Assembly (NCBI RefSeq): GCF_020171985.1
Contig: NZ_JAIVAL010000002.1
Span: 248,001-312,000 of the forward strand
Length of the DNA stretch: 64,000 bases
Direction: 5' to 3'
Source of the DNA: Halobacillus halophilus
Lineage (GTDB): Bacteria > Bacillota > Bacilli > Bacillales > Halobacillaceae
Below the pieces are notes generated by a model. That model was not told where the DNA came from, did no database searches, and saw nothing but the letters and a program-made list of their open reading frames with translations. A program made the position numbers and the translations under genes. Below are positions 1-8,328 of this stretch, piece by piece. Within the stretch, counting starts at the first letter, position 1; every line of letters begins with the position of its first letter.

Positions 1-518
1 ACGTGCTGGCTAAGATCAAAGGAGCTAAGCGGATTCTCGAGGTTGGGACTCTGGGTGGATACAGCAGCATATGGCTGGCAAGTGCTCTTCCAAAAGAAGG
101 CCGGCTTATTACATTGGAAGCAAGTGAAAAACACGCTCAAGCAGCTAGAAGGAATATAGAAAATGCTGGACTTAAGGAGAAAGTGGAGATCCTGGTCGGT
201 CCAGCAAATGAATCCTTTCCCTCACTCGCAGACAAAGAAACGGATCCTTTTGACTTTGTCTTCATTGATGCTGATAAAAGAAACAACCCTTCTTATATCA
301 AGTGGGCGATAGAGTTATCAGCTCAAGGGGCCTGTATTGTGGTAGATAATGTGGTCCGCCATGGAGAAGTAGTGGTAAAGGATAGTCAAGATCCAGATAT
401 AGAGGGTATTCGCGACATGATTGATATTCTATCAAATGAACCACGTATTGATTCAACAGCGATTCAGACAGTAGGAAGCAAAGGATATGATGGATTTCTG
501 TTGGCGATCGTAAAGTAA
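1..518 (+). CDS. O-methyltransferase, C-terminal part (cut by window edge)
   Basis: SAM-dependent O-methyltransferase of the caffeoyl-CoA/catechol type (COG4122). The frame is open from the left edge, and the visible part begins just before motif I (ILEVGTLGGYSS), so the N-terminus lies outside the window. Other visible motifs are the acidic residue closing the second strand (LITLEASEKHAQAARRN) and FDFVFIDADKRN, which carries the aspartates that bind metal and substrate in this family. The C-terminus (GYDGFLLAIVK) is complete. The small-molecule or RNA substrate cannot be told from sequence. A hairpin follows the stop codon. Confidence is high for the family and low for the substrate. Confidence 0.88.
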   Translation, partial: VLAKIKGAKRILEVGTLGGYSSIWLASALPKEGRLITLEASEKHAQAARRNIENAGLKEKVEILVGPANESFPSLADKETDPFDFVFIDADKRNNPSYIKWAIELSAQGACIVVDNVVRHGEVVVKDSQDPDIEGIRDMIDILSNEPRIDSTAIQTVGSKGYDGFLLAIVK

Positions 519-525
519 CTCAATC

Positions 526-560
526 AGGAATAGACTTATAGCCGGTAAAGGTCTATTCCT
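526..560 (+). terminator. Hairpin between converging genes
   Basis: A 10-bp perfect stem (AGGAATAGAC / GTCTATTCCT) lies 8 bp after the methyltransferase stop and 14 bp before the end of the converging aminotransferase. The T tract after it is poor, so it is a likely but weak terminator. Confidence 0.45.
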
Positions 561-574
561 TAATGTCCTATACA

Positions 575-1483
575 TTAGTAAACTGGGAAATTGTAATCCA
601 GATAACCTTTCACCTTTCCTCTTACTATTTGATCATAAATAGCCTGAAGCTGTTTCGTGAGTGATCCCACACGGCCATTCCTAATCATCCGCCGATCCAC
701 CTCAATTACCGGTTTTATGCCTATTGCTGTCCCTGTAAAAAACACTTCGTCGGCTTCATACACTTCTACCCTTGTGAAGCTTTTCTCTTGAACAATAATC
801 CCAAATTCATTCTTTAGAATTGTACATACCGTGTCCCTCGTGATGCCCGGAAGGATATCATCAGAAACAGGTGGCGTAAGCACTTGTTTATCACGTACGA
901 TAAAAATGTTTTCTGTAGCGCCTTCGCTAATATTTCCTTCCTTCGTTAAAAAAATGGCTTCATCAAACCCATTTAGCTCGGCTTCGTTGATCGCGAGAGC
1001 AGAGTTCAAGTATCCACCCGTTGGTTTTACTTGAGGAGGAATCATATTACTCCCTATTCTCGTCCAAGAGGATATGCATGTTTTTAAAGCTTCCTTAGGT
1101 TTATAGTCTAAGTCTGTAGTGAAAATGCCCAGATGATTATATGGATCACTCAAATTAGGGCGAAGAGTATCTGAACCTTTAAAGCACACGGGGCGTATAT
1201 AGACATCAGCCATTTCTTGATTCAATACTAGGAGTCTGAGAATGATTTGTTTTAAATCGGGGACTGAATAAGGGATCGGAATAAATAAACTTTTTCCTGA
1301 TTGATGGAATCTTTTTAAGTGATCTTCCAAACGGAAAACAAATAACTGCTGCTGTTCTTCATTCCAAAACCCTCTGATTCCTTCAAAGCAGCCCAAACCG
1401 TAATTAAGTCCTTTATTTTTTATACTTACCGTCAACACACGCTCATCTACAAATCGGTTCACGTCAAACAGATACCTCATCAT
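575..1483 (-). CDS. ilvE: Branched-chain amino acid aminotransferase (class IV)
   Basis: PLP-dependent fold-type IV aminotransferase that interconverts Leu/Ile/Val and their 2-oxo acids with 2-oxoglutarate/glutamate. At 302 residues it has the usual IlvE length. Visible family features are the N-terminal GLNYGLGCFEGIRGF, the segment VKPTGGYLNSALAINEA containing the PLP lysine, GNISEGATENIFIV, and LPGITRDTVCTILK with FTGTAIGIKPV near the C-terminus. Two ATGs are adjacent; a GGTGGGG ribosome binding site precedes the first. No biosynthetic ilv-leu genes flank it, so it may serve degradation or the supply of branched-chain fatty acid primers. D-amino-acid aminotransferase or aminodeoxychorismate lyase are less likely because of the full-length BCAT features. 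Confidence 0.88.
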   Translation of the reverse strand: MMRYLFDVNRFVDERVLTVSIKNKGLNYGLGCFEGIRGFWNEEQQQLFVFRLEDHLKRFHQSGKSLFIPIPYSVPDLKQIILRLLVLNQEMADVYIRPVCFKGSDTLRPNLSDPYNHLGIFTTDLDYKPKEALKTCISSWTRIGSNMIPPQVKPTGGYLNSALAINEAELNGFDEAIFLTKEGNISEGATENIFIVRDKQVLTPPVSDDILPGITRDTVCTILKNEFGIIVQEKSFTRVEVYEADEVFFTGTAIGIKPVIEVDRRMIRNGRVGSLTKQLQAIYDQIVRGKVKGYLDYNFPVY

Positions 1484-1525
1484 GCCCCACCTTTCACGTT
1501 TACAAATAAAACCTACTTAGCATCT

Positions 1526-1549
1526 TTAGGGAGGGAGCGCCCTCCCTAA
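1526..1549. other. GC-rich inverted repeat
   Basis: A 10-bp stem (TTAGGGAGGG / CCCTCCCTAA) lies between the hydrolase stop and the aminotransferase start. It has no T tract on either strand. It could be an attenuating structure in the aminotransferase leader or a weak terminator of the hydrolase gene. Confidence 0.35.
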
Positions 1550-1555
1550 CGTTCA

Positions 1556-2365
1556 TTATTTATGAGACGAGGCAATGAACGAATCGACAACCTTGTTAAA
1601 CCGTTCTGATTCTTCTAGAAATGGACAGTGGCAGCTCGATTCAAATACCTCCAGCTTTGAATTGGGGATTTCGTTTTTTAAATGTTCTCCTGCAGCTAAT
1701 GGAATCAATTTTTCCTCTCGGCCAAAGCACAATAAAGTTGGAACAGTTATCGAAGAAAGATAAGGACGGCAGTCAATAATGGATTGATCAAATAGAATAG
1801 CACTGGCTATTGAAGCTGGAACTTTGGTTGTCTCTTCTATCATCCAGTCTAAGTCTTCCTCCCCAACTTCTTCCTTGAACATTAATGGGAGAAATCCTCT
1901 CAGGAGACCTACTTGGTCCGTTTGGATCTCACGCATCATTCCTGTCAAAGCAGGAAGGTCAAAAGCTCCGATCTCAAAATCTTCCCATTTAAAATCAGAA
2001 GCGAGCTCATCGACAATAACGGTAGCTTTCACCTTTTCCTCACCAAATTGATGGATATATTCCCAAATAACGAAGGCTCCCATCGACCAGCCTAGTAAAG
2101 TAACATCCTCAAGCTTAAGCATGTCAATTACCTCAGCTACGTCTCTCGCATATTGGGCTACCGTATGACCAGCTTCCGTTTTCGACGATTTCCCATGGCC
2201 TCGAAGATCCAGATTTATCACTCTGTATTTTTGTTGAAAAAAAGAAACCTGTTCTTTAAAGAAGCGGCTGCTCATCCAAACCCCATGAATCATTAGTAAT
2301 GGCTTGCCAGACCCCTGATCTTGATAATACAACTCGGTTCCGTCTTTAAGCTGCAAAAAAGGCAT
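1556..2365 (-). CDS. Alpha/beta hydrolase
   Basis: Soluble alpha/beta-hydrolase of 269 residues. The oxyanion-loop motif MIHGVWMSSRFF lies near residue 26, DLRGHGKS near 53-60, and the nucleophile elbow GWSMGA puts the Ser at residue 94. The catalytic His is in SSCHCPF (about residue 246). The acid position falls in FGREEKLIP, where Glu rather than the usual Asp is present. The ATG has a GGGAGGAGAAT ribosome binding site upstream. Possible activities include esterase, C-C hydrolase or haloperoxidase-like chemistry; the sequence does not settle which. It is separated from the PP2C gene by about 50 bp on the same strand. Confidence 0.85.
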   Translation of the reverse strand: MPFLQLKDGTELYYQDQGSGKPLLMIHGVWMSSRFFKEQVSFFQQKYRVINLDLRGHGKSSKTEAGHTVAQYARDVAEVIDMLKLEDVTLLGWSMGAFVIWEYIHQFGEEKVKATVIVDELASDFKWEDFEIGAFDLPALTGMMREIQTDQVGLLRGFLPLMFKEEVGEEDLDWMIEETTKVPASIASAILFDQSIIDCRPYLSSITVPTLLCFGREEKLIPLAAGEHLKNEIPNSKLEVFESSCHCPFLEESERFNKVVDSFIASSHK

Positions 2366-2413
2366 TTATTCTCCTCCCATCTATTTTTCTATTTCAGTTT
2401 ATGTGGCAAAGTA

Positions 2414-3249
2414 TCATTCAGAATAAAACGAGTTAAAAGTAATACGAACTGCCGTCCTGTCGTCGATCGGCAGGACGCGCTTCTCAAGAGTTTTGGTCAG
2501 TTCGTTAATATAAGGGGTTAAACCTATAGTTTTTATCTGCTGAAAAGAATCCATAAGGTCATAGTCAGGGTGGAATAAACCATCTGTAACAAGCAGTATA
2601 TCAGTTAGATCTTCAGTGGAGATCCTGCCCGTTTGAAGATATCGATTTGCATCTTTCATTCCGTTTGCCACTGTGTATCCATCTGGCTGATTGGCCAACG
2701 AACGATTATAACGTAATTGATTCAATTTATTTTCATAATAATTTTCGTTGTATACATCGATTCCATTAGTACGGTCGGATGCACGTTTTAATTTTGCTCT
2801 TGAACTAATTCCTTTAACGGTATCCTTAGTGAGCAGCTTGGCTGACTTGTGTGTGTACCCAGCCACAATCATGGAATCACCAAGTGCGCGTAATTGACGT
2901 GCGTTTCTTCTACCTGGACAAGGGCCACACATGTCGACCAGCGTTTGTAGCCTTCAGAAAGATCGATCCCATACGCAAGCATTTGGTGATACAACTTTGA
3001 ATTAGCCTCTCTAACTTCTTGGGTAAGATCTACATTAGAAGCAAGACTTTCAAAATGTTCTTTGAAAATTCGAGCTGCTAAAAAAGCCCCATTGTGACCT
3101 TGCTCATCTTGAAAATCATCTAAAGGAGTTGCTCCGTCCAGGACTCCGTAAATACCTGCCTCATGGTTGATAACCCAAGCATCTTCACTCTCTTTTTTGT
3201 CAGGGCTTGTGTCATTTACCGTCTCTACTTTCAGCTTACGCTCTCCCAT
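2414..3249 (-). pseudogene. PP2C-type Ser/Thr protein phosphatase, frameshifted
   Basis: Two overlapping frames together make one PP2C/PPM-type phosphatase. The first part (ATG at 3249, with a GAGGTG ribosome binding site) carries SEDAWVINHEAGIYGVLDGATP, the metal-binding DG region. The second part resumes with ALGDSMIVAGYTHKSAK, then LLVTDGLFHP and the C-terminal IDDRTAVRI, the usual acidic metal ligands. Reading stops in frame 1 after HVNYAHLVIP, while LGDSMI continues in the minus-one frame near 2876-2888. A single missing base in a CGCGC run would restore one protein of about 277 residues. There is no slippery heptamer with a following structure, so programmed frameshifting is unlikely; a true disabling mutation or a read error are the alternatives. 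Its target is unknown. Confidence 0.7.
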
Positions 3250-3275
3250 TTATTTCACCTCAACTAAGGGATTTA

Positions 3276-3827
3276 TTAGCTTTTGTCAGACAGCCAGTCT
3301 TTGGCAAGCATTCCATAAACCACGTGATTCACATAGCTGCCGTACATATTTGCGGCATCCCTGATGGTTCCTTCCTGAACAAACCCTAATCGTTCAGGTA
3401 TTGCACGGCTTTTCAAATTTTCCTCAGCTGCTCTTATTTCAATCCGGTTCAGTCCGAGATCTTCAAATGCATACGTGAACAAGTGGCGGCAGGCCCTGGT
3501 CAGCAATCCGCGGCCCGTGTATTCCGCCCCCACCCAGTAACCGATACTGGTTCTTTTATGATTCCAATGTATTTCATGAAAATCTACCACTCCAGCGATA
3601 TTCCCTTTTGAGAGAATACATACTGTTAACCCGTCATTACGAGCATGCCTTTCAAGACTTGCCTGGATGAACTTTTTTGTATCTTCGGCTGAATGCGTAA
3701 AGTCAATCCAGGGCAGCCACACCCGAAGATGCTCTCTGGAAAGATTTGATAACGTAAAAAGCTCATCGGCATCTTTGTGTTCTATTAATTTTAATGAGAC
3801 TTCTTCATCAATTTTATATGTAAACAT
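3276..3827 (-). CDS. GNAT N-acetyltransferase, RimJ/RimL (YdaF-like)
   Basis: Acetyl-CoA-dependent N-acetyltransferase of 183 residues in the RimJ/RimL group, resembling Bacillus YdaF. Visible features are LKLIEHKDADELFTL at the N-terminus, the beta-bulge IGYWVGAEYTGRG with the acetyl-CoA pyrophosphate loop, and LNRIEIRAAEENLKSRAIPERLGFVQEGTIRDA, the conserved end of the fold. Likely substrates are the amino terminus of a ribosomal protein or a small amine. It is a single gene about 27 bp upstream of the phosphatase gene on the same strand, so the two may be co-transcribed. Confidence 0.85.
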   Translation of the reverse strand: MFTYKIDEEVSLKLIEHKDADELFTLSNLSREHLRVWLPWIDFTHSAEDTKKFIQASLERHARNDGLTVCILSKGNIAGVVDFHEIHWNHKRTSIGYWVGAEYTGRGLLTRACRHLFTYAFEDLGLNRIEIRAAEENLKSRAIPERLGFVQEGTIRDAANMYGSYVNHVVYGMLAKDWLSDKS

Positions 3828-3994
3828 TCAAACATCTCCTAAACGATCGTCATATCATTAAACAAGTAAGGTTCCTAATTGGACTGATGTTTTCATTTCG
3901 ATCTTTACCTACAAATATCCTTCATAATCTTCTACTGTCTTAAAATTCACTTGAGCAGCGGGTCGAATTGCATAAGAATCGCCAGAGATTATAA

Positions 3995-4025
3995 AATCCC
4001 GCAAGAGGTGTACTCCTGCGGGATT
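3995..4025 (-). terminator. Terminator of the acyl-CoA degradation operon
   Basis: Stem ATCCCGCA / TGCGGGAT, followed on the minus strand by TTTTATAAT, 16 bp after the stop codon of the quinone oxidoreductase gene. It marks the end of the nine-gene operon. Confidence 0.75.
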
Positions 4026-4041
4026 CCAATCCATTATAAAC

Positions 4042-5013
4042 TTAAGGTTTTAAAACGAGTTTTCCTTTCGTTTTTCTAGCCTGGAGAATTTCGTGGACAT
4101 GAGCGGCTTCATCAAGGTTGTAAACTCCTCCAACCGTGAGCTTCAATTCCCCTGTGTTCACAAGCTTTAATAAATCTTTCAGGCTTTTTTCAAATAAAAC
4201 AGGCTTCTTCATAATCTGAGGAAGAAAGAAACCAATAACAGAAAGATTTCTGTTCATTAATCCAGATGGATACATTTGTGGCGGATTTCCACTGGCTACG
4301 CCATAGACTACTAAGCGCCCGAACGATCTCATGCACTTAACGGTTTCATGAAATATGTCTCCGCCAGCCATCTCGAGAGCGATATCAACTCCCCTTCCAT
4401 CTGTTGCTTCCATGACTTCATCCCGCCAATTCGGATTGGTATAATTCACAGTATGGTCGGCTCCTAATTCTTTAGCGAGGTTCAGCTTTTCTTCTGAACT
4501 GGCTGTTGCAATGACCTCAGCCCCATAGTGCTTCGCCAGCTGTACGGCGAGCGAGCCGACTCCTCCGGCTGCAGCGTGAACAAGAACGGTTTCCCCTTTT
4601 TCCAAACGCCCCATTGTTGTCAGCAGATGATAAGCCGTCAGCCCCTGAAGAGGGATCGCTACCGCATTCTCATCATCGAGTTCTTCCGGCACGGGGATAA
4701 GATTGCTCTCTTTCGTTACTACATATTCCGCGTATCCCCCTGAACCAACTAAAGTGACGACACGGTCTCCTTTTTTGAATTGGTCCGCACCTTTGCCGGT
4801 TTGTTCCACCACCCCGGCTACTTCAGCCCCGGGAATAAAAGGTAAAGGCGTTGGAACTACATAAGCCCCTTCTCGTCGAGCTGTATCTGCATAATTAACG
4901 CCAATAGCCGTGACTTTTATTTTCACTTCGCCTTCCCCTAATGCAGGGTCATCCACTTGGACAGATTCTAATACTTCTGGTCCGCCGTACTCTTTAAACT
5001 GAATAGCTTTCAT
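4042..5013 (-). CDS. NADPH:quinone oxidoreductase / enoyl reductase-type MDR
   Basis: Zinc-independent medium-chain dehydrogenase/reductase of the quinone oxidoreductase group, 323 residues. The N-terminal GroES-like domain contains PGAEVAGVVEQTGKG; the Rossmann domain has ETVLVHAAAGGVGSLAVQLAKHYGA (about residues 138-163) and GADHTVNY. No zinc cysteines are visible. ATG 5013 is preferred over the GTG just upstream because its spacing from AGGAGG is better. It is the last gene of the operon, 12 bp after the enoyl-CoA hydratase gene. A role in reducing unsaturated acyl-CoA or carbonyl intermediates fits the context but is inferred. Confidence 0.85.
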   Translation of the reverse strand: MKAIQFKEYGGPEVLESVQVDDPALGEGEVKIKVTAIGVNYADTARREGAYVVPTPLPFIPGAEVAGVVEQTGKGADQFKKGDRVVTLVGSGGYAEYVVTKESNLIPVPEELDDENAVAIPLQGLTAYHLLTTMGRLEKGETVLVHAAAGGVGSLAVQLAKHYGAEVIATASSEEKLNLAKELGADHTVNYTNPNWRDEVMEATDGRGVDIALEMAGGDIFHETVKCMRSFGRLVVYGVASGNPPQMYPSGLMNRNLSVIGFFLPQIMKKPVLFEKSLKDLLKLVNTGELKLTVGGVYNLDEAAHVHEILQARKTKGKLVLKP

Positions 5014-5025
5014 CACTGTTTCCTC

Positions 5026-5811
5026 CTATCGGCCAGTAAAGGCTGGCTTGCGTTTATCTTTAAATGCCTGTACTCCTTCTTTATGATCCTCGGTTGTCAC
5101 CATCATCGTCTGTGTAATGCGTTCCTGTTCAAGAACAGCAGCCAGATCCTGATTCTCAGCCTGATCCACCATTTTCTTCATCATACCCATAGCACGTCCC
5201 GGGCCTTTAGCAAGACGAAGAGCATACTCCATTGCCGACTCCTCTAATTCTGATAAAGGATAAACGCGATTGACAAGTCCCCATTCTGCAGCTGTTTCCA
5301 CAGGAATTGGTTCTGCACGGAATAACAGCTCCTTCGTACGATATGGTCCTAAGATTTTCGCTAAGAAGTAGTGCCCCCCTCCATCTGAGACTAAACCGAC
5401 CTGGGCGAAACTAAGAACGAATTTGCTTTCTTCTCCAGCTAAAATTTGGTCGCAAGCAAGAACTAAATTGAAACCGGCCCCTGCTGCGTAACCGTGTACA
5501 ACGGCAATCACTGGCTTAGCAAGGTCTTTTATCATAAGAATCAACTCGTTGAGCTTGCCGATATGGTCGTAAACTTCCTGGGAAGAACCAGACCCCATAC
5601 CTTTCACATCACCGCCCGCTGAGAAAGCTCTCCCCGCTCCTGATAATACAACAACTTTAATGTCATCATTCTGTTCAGCTTCTTTAATCGCTCCCTTTAA
5701 TCCGGATATCATATCGTCTGAAAATGCATTTAATGCATCAGGACGATTTAATACACATGAAAGTACCGGTCCGTTAAGCTCCACACTCAAATGATCATTA
5801 CCTAGTTTCAT
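5026..5811 (-). CDS. Enoyl-CoA hydratase/isomerase
   Basis: Crotonase-fold enzyme of 261 residues that hydrates trans-2-enoyl-CoA or isomerises it. It shows the family oxyanion-hole segments SGAGRAFSAGGDVKGMG (about 60-75) and VIAVVHGYAAGAGFNLVLACDQ (about 103-124), then VGLVSDGGGHYFLAKILG. The second catalytic Glu of classical hydratases appears to be Asp in VSDGGG, as in many isomerase or PaaG-like members, so the exact reaction is open. The start was placed at 5811 because the earlier ATG directly abuts AAGGAG, whereas this one has a 9-nt spacing. It sits between the 590-residue acyl-CoA dehydrogenase gene and the quinone oxidoreductase gene with short gaps. Confidence 0.86.
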   Translation of the reverse strand: MKLGNDHLSVELNGPVLSCVLNRPDALNAFSDDMISGLKGAIKEAEQNDDIKVVVLSGAGRAFSAGGDVKGMGSGSSQEVYDHIGKLNELILMIKDLAKPVIAVVHGYAAGAGFNLVLACDQILAGEESKFVLSFAQVGLVSDGGGHYFLAKILGPYRTKELLFRAEPIPVETAAEWGLVNRVYPLSELEESAMEYALRLAKGPGRAMGMMKKMVDQAENQDLAAVLEQERITQTMMVTTEDHKEGVQAFKDKRKPAFTGR

Positions 5812-5826
5812 ACGATCCATCTCCTT

Positions 5827-7599
5827 CTAAGAAATATATTGTTTTTCTTCCATCATCACTTCAGCAATCGTACGGTTGCGTTCTATCGAATCTTCCCATT
5901 GATAGTTACTTAAAAGAACGGACACATTTCTCATAATCCTTATTCGTTCTTCTCCTGTCATCAAGTTAGAGAATAGAAAGGAAGAAGCCCGTTGTATTTC
6001 TTGAGCTGATTGCTCTACCACGGTGTAAGCGAGTTTCGTTTTAAGTTCCGCTTCCTGATCGGAGCTTTGAATTGCTTTAAGCGTTCTCAGCACAGCTGAT
6101 TCGCTTGAATATAACGCGATCGCTATATTAGCAAGCTTCATCATAATTTCCTGTTCGTGCTGAATGGTCTCACCGTGGACTTTAAGTGCTGTGCCTGCTG
6201 CTACAATGTATAAATTTCGAAACAAAGCTACAGCTTCCTGAAGTTTATCTAAAGGACCTTCCACTTGTTTGAACAAATTGTTTTTCAGAGAATGCTCGGC
6301 CTTTTCCAAAACTGTACGGGCATCAAATTCTCCTTTGCCCAGCTTTTTGAAAAAGACGCCCGGAATCAGCAAGCGATTAATTTCATTGGTCCCTTCGAAG
6401 ATACGATTGATACGTGAATCCCGGTAAGCTTGTTCAATTGCGTATTCTTTAATGAAACCGGCTCCGCCGTGAAGCTGCAGAGATTCATCTGCGATTTCGT
6501 CTAATGTCTCTGAACCTTTAATCTTACATATAGCAGATTCCAATGCATGCTCATTCATCGCCTTGGCAACTGCTTTTGGATTATCACTATCGTAATAATT
6601 ACCAAGAACTGATTCTATATGACCCGCCGTTCTGTAAAGGAGGGATTCCGTTTCATAAATACGCGCAGCCATACGAGCTACTTTTTCTTTAGTAGCACTG
6701 AAATCAGCAATGGAACGGCCAAACTGTTTTCTTTCTGTTGTATGTTCCAAGGCCAACTTGAAACAATGTTTAGCTGCTCCATTCGTGGCAAAACCCAGAT
6801 TGAAGCGGCCTAGATTTAATACATTCAATGCAATTAAATGCCCCTTGCCTACATCTCCAAGTCTGTTCTCTACCGGAACCTTGCAATCTTCCATAATGAC
6901 GGAACACGTGGAAGAACCTTTGATCCCCATCTTATTTTCTTCAGGTCCGATCGACAGCCCTTCAAAGTCTTTCTCTACAATAAAAGCTGTAAAATCCTTC
7001 CCGTCTACTTTTGCATAAACAATAAAGGTATGTGAAAAAGATGCATTCGTGATATAGATCTTGGTTCCATTCAACAAGTAGTGGGTGCCTTCTTCATTCA
7101 TAACAGCAGTTGTCTTGGCTGAAAGAGCGTCCGAGCCAGCGTCAGGCTCCGTGAGACAATAAGCTCCTATATACTCGCCAGAGGCCAGTTTGGGCAAATA
7201 CTTATTCTTCTGTTCTTCTGTGCCAAAATAGGTTATGGGCAGCGTCGCGATACACGTATGATTGGAGTGAGCTACACTATATCCACCCCCGCTTCCCAGA
7301 GCCTCTCCTACGATCCCTTTACTGATTTTATCGAGTCCTAGTCCTCCATATTTTTCTGGAATACTGTGACTCAGGAGCCCCAAATCCCCTGCAATCTTCA
7401 TCTTCTCTGAAACGAATTCATAATTCTCTGCTTCCAGCTCATTTCTGTTCGGATGTATTTCCCGGGAAATAAATTGTCGAGCCGTGGAAGCTATCATTTT
7501 ATGTTCCTCACTGCGGTCCTCAGGGGTGAATACGGTTTCTGGACTGCTCTCCGTAATTAAAAATTCCCCACCACGGACATCATGTTTTACGGGATTCAT
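5827..7599 (-). CDS. Acyl-CoA dehydrogenase (FadE-like, long form)
   Basis: FAD-dependent acyl-CoA dehydrogenase of 590 residues, catalysing alpha,beta-dehydrogenation in beta-oxidation. It has the standard N-terminal helical domain, the flavin-binding YCLTEPDAGSDA (about 150-161), the middle sheet domain, the helical domain with RKQFGRSIADFSATK, and the catalytic-base motif RIFEGTNEINR with Glu in its usual place. About 180 further residues form an extra helical C-terminal domain, as in Bacillus FadE and VLCAD-type enzymes. The ATG has AAAGGAGG upstream, inside the end of the ComB-like gene, which it overlaps by 20 bp. This overlap points to translational coupling. Confidence 0.93.
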   Translation of the reverse strand: MNPVKHDVRGGEFLITESSPETVFTPEDRSEEHKMIASTARQFISREIHPNRNELEAENYEFVSEKMKIAGDLGLLSHSIPEKYGGLGLDKISKGIVGEALGSGGGYSVAHSNHTCIATLPITYFGTEEQKNKYLPKLASGEYIGAYCLTEPDAGSDALSAKTTAVMNEEGTHYLLNGTKIYITNASFSHTFIVYAKVDGKDFTAFIVEKDFEGLSIGPEENKMGIKGSSTCSVIMEDCKVPVENRLGDVGKGHLIALNVLNLGRFNLGFATNGAAKHCFKLALEHTTERKQFGRSIADFSATKEKVARMAARIYETESLLYRTAGHIESVLGNYYDSDNPKAVAKAMNEHALESAICKIKGSETLDEIADESLQLHGGAGFIKEYAIEQAYRDSRINRIFEGTNEINRLLIPGVFFKKLGKGEFDARTVLEKAEHSLKNNLFKQVEGPLDKLQEAVALFRNLYIVAAGTALKVHGETIQHEQEIMMKLANIAIALYSSESAVLRTLKAIQSSDQEAELKTKLAYTVVEQSAQEIQRASSFLFSNLMTGEERIRIMRNVSVLLSNYQWEDSIERNRTIAEVMMEEKQYIS

Positions 7600-8326
7600 A
7601 ATCCCCCTCCTTTAGTTGCCCTGATATCGGGTCATAGGTTGGTATGGTATGAAATAATCCTTCGCTTGCAGCAAACTCAATTTCTTTACGATTCAGTCCT
7701 GCTTTAAGGAGAATGCGGCCGATTCTGGATTCACATAACAGATCAGCTTCGGACAGATGGTTTCCTTTATAAAACAGCCATGCGGTTAAAGCTGCATCTG
7801 ATAAATTCCAATTCCCCTCTTCCTGTAAGTAATGAATGAGACTTCCAGCTCCATAGAAATCTTCTAGTGTATAATGGCCGCTTGAACCTGAACATACGAG
7901 CATAATCGTATCGTTCTCGTGTCGCTCAGATAGAAAAGCAGCCATAGCCGGATTGTTAAGTAAGGAGGATGCGTACAAACGATCCGCCTGACTGGAACGC
8001 TGTAACGCGACCGTTCCATTAGTAGTGCTTAATATAACGTGTTTTCCTTTGACTACCGGCTGTAAGTGAGTACGTAAAGGATGATGGAACCCTTCGATGA
8101 CCTGTCCCTGATCTTCTCCAGCTAAAATGTAAGGTTCCGAGAAATTTTTAGCTCTTTCTTCAGCGTGAGCTGCATCATAGACCGGGATGACGGATGAGGC
8201 GCCATCCGCAAGGGCTGCTGTTATCGTCGTAGTAGCGAATAAAACATCAAACACAACCGCTACTTTCCCCACCATCAGTTCCTCTTTAATATCTTCTTTT
8301 TTGAAAATAACGTGAATATCTCCCAT
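7580..8326 (-). CDS. ComB-family (2-phosphosulfolactate phosphatase-like) phosphatase
   Basis: 248-residue member of the ComB family, whose known member is a Mg-dependent 2-phosphosulfolactate phosphatase. Matching segments are VVFDVLFATTTITAALADGA (about 24-43), ILAGEDQGQVIEGF, the phosphate-site-like LSTTNGTVALQ (99-109) and VCSGSSGHYTLEDFYGAG. Where I remember the family consensus as DVLRAT, this protein has DVLFAT, losing an arginine in the active-site region. No sulfolactate synthase (ComA) gene is nearby. It starts 2 bp after the phosphotransferase stop with a weak ribosome binding site and overlaps the next gene by 20 bp, so it is firmly embedded in an acyl-CoA operon. I infer action on a phosphorylated acyl-CoA pathway intermediate or side product. 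Confidence 0.78.
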   Translation of the reverse strand: MGDIHVIFKKEDIKEELMVGKVAVVFDVLFATTTITAALADGASSVIPVYDAAHAEERAKNFSEPYILAGEDQGQVIEGFHHPLRTHLQPVVKGKHVILSTTNGTVALQRSSQADRLYASSLLNNPAMAAFLSERHENDTIMLVCSGSSGHYTLEDFYGAGSLIHYLQEEGNWNLSDAALTAWLFYKGNHLSEADLLCESRIGRILLKAGLNRKEIEFAASEGLFHTIPTYDPISGQLKEGDYESRKT

Positions 8327-8328
8327 GC

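Noticed and set aside
2869-2932. Programmed frameshift in the PP2C-type gene
   Set aside because: No slippery heptamer or downstream structure at the junction; mutation or read error is simpler.
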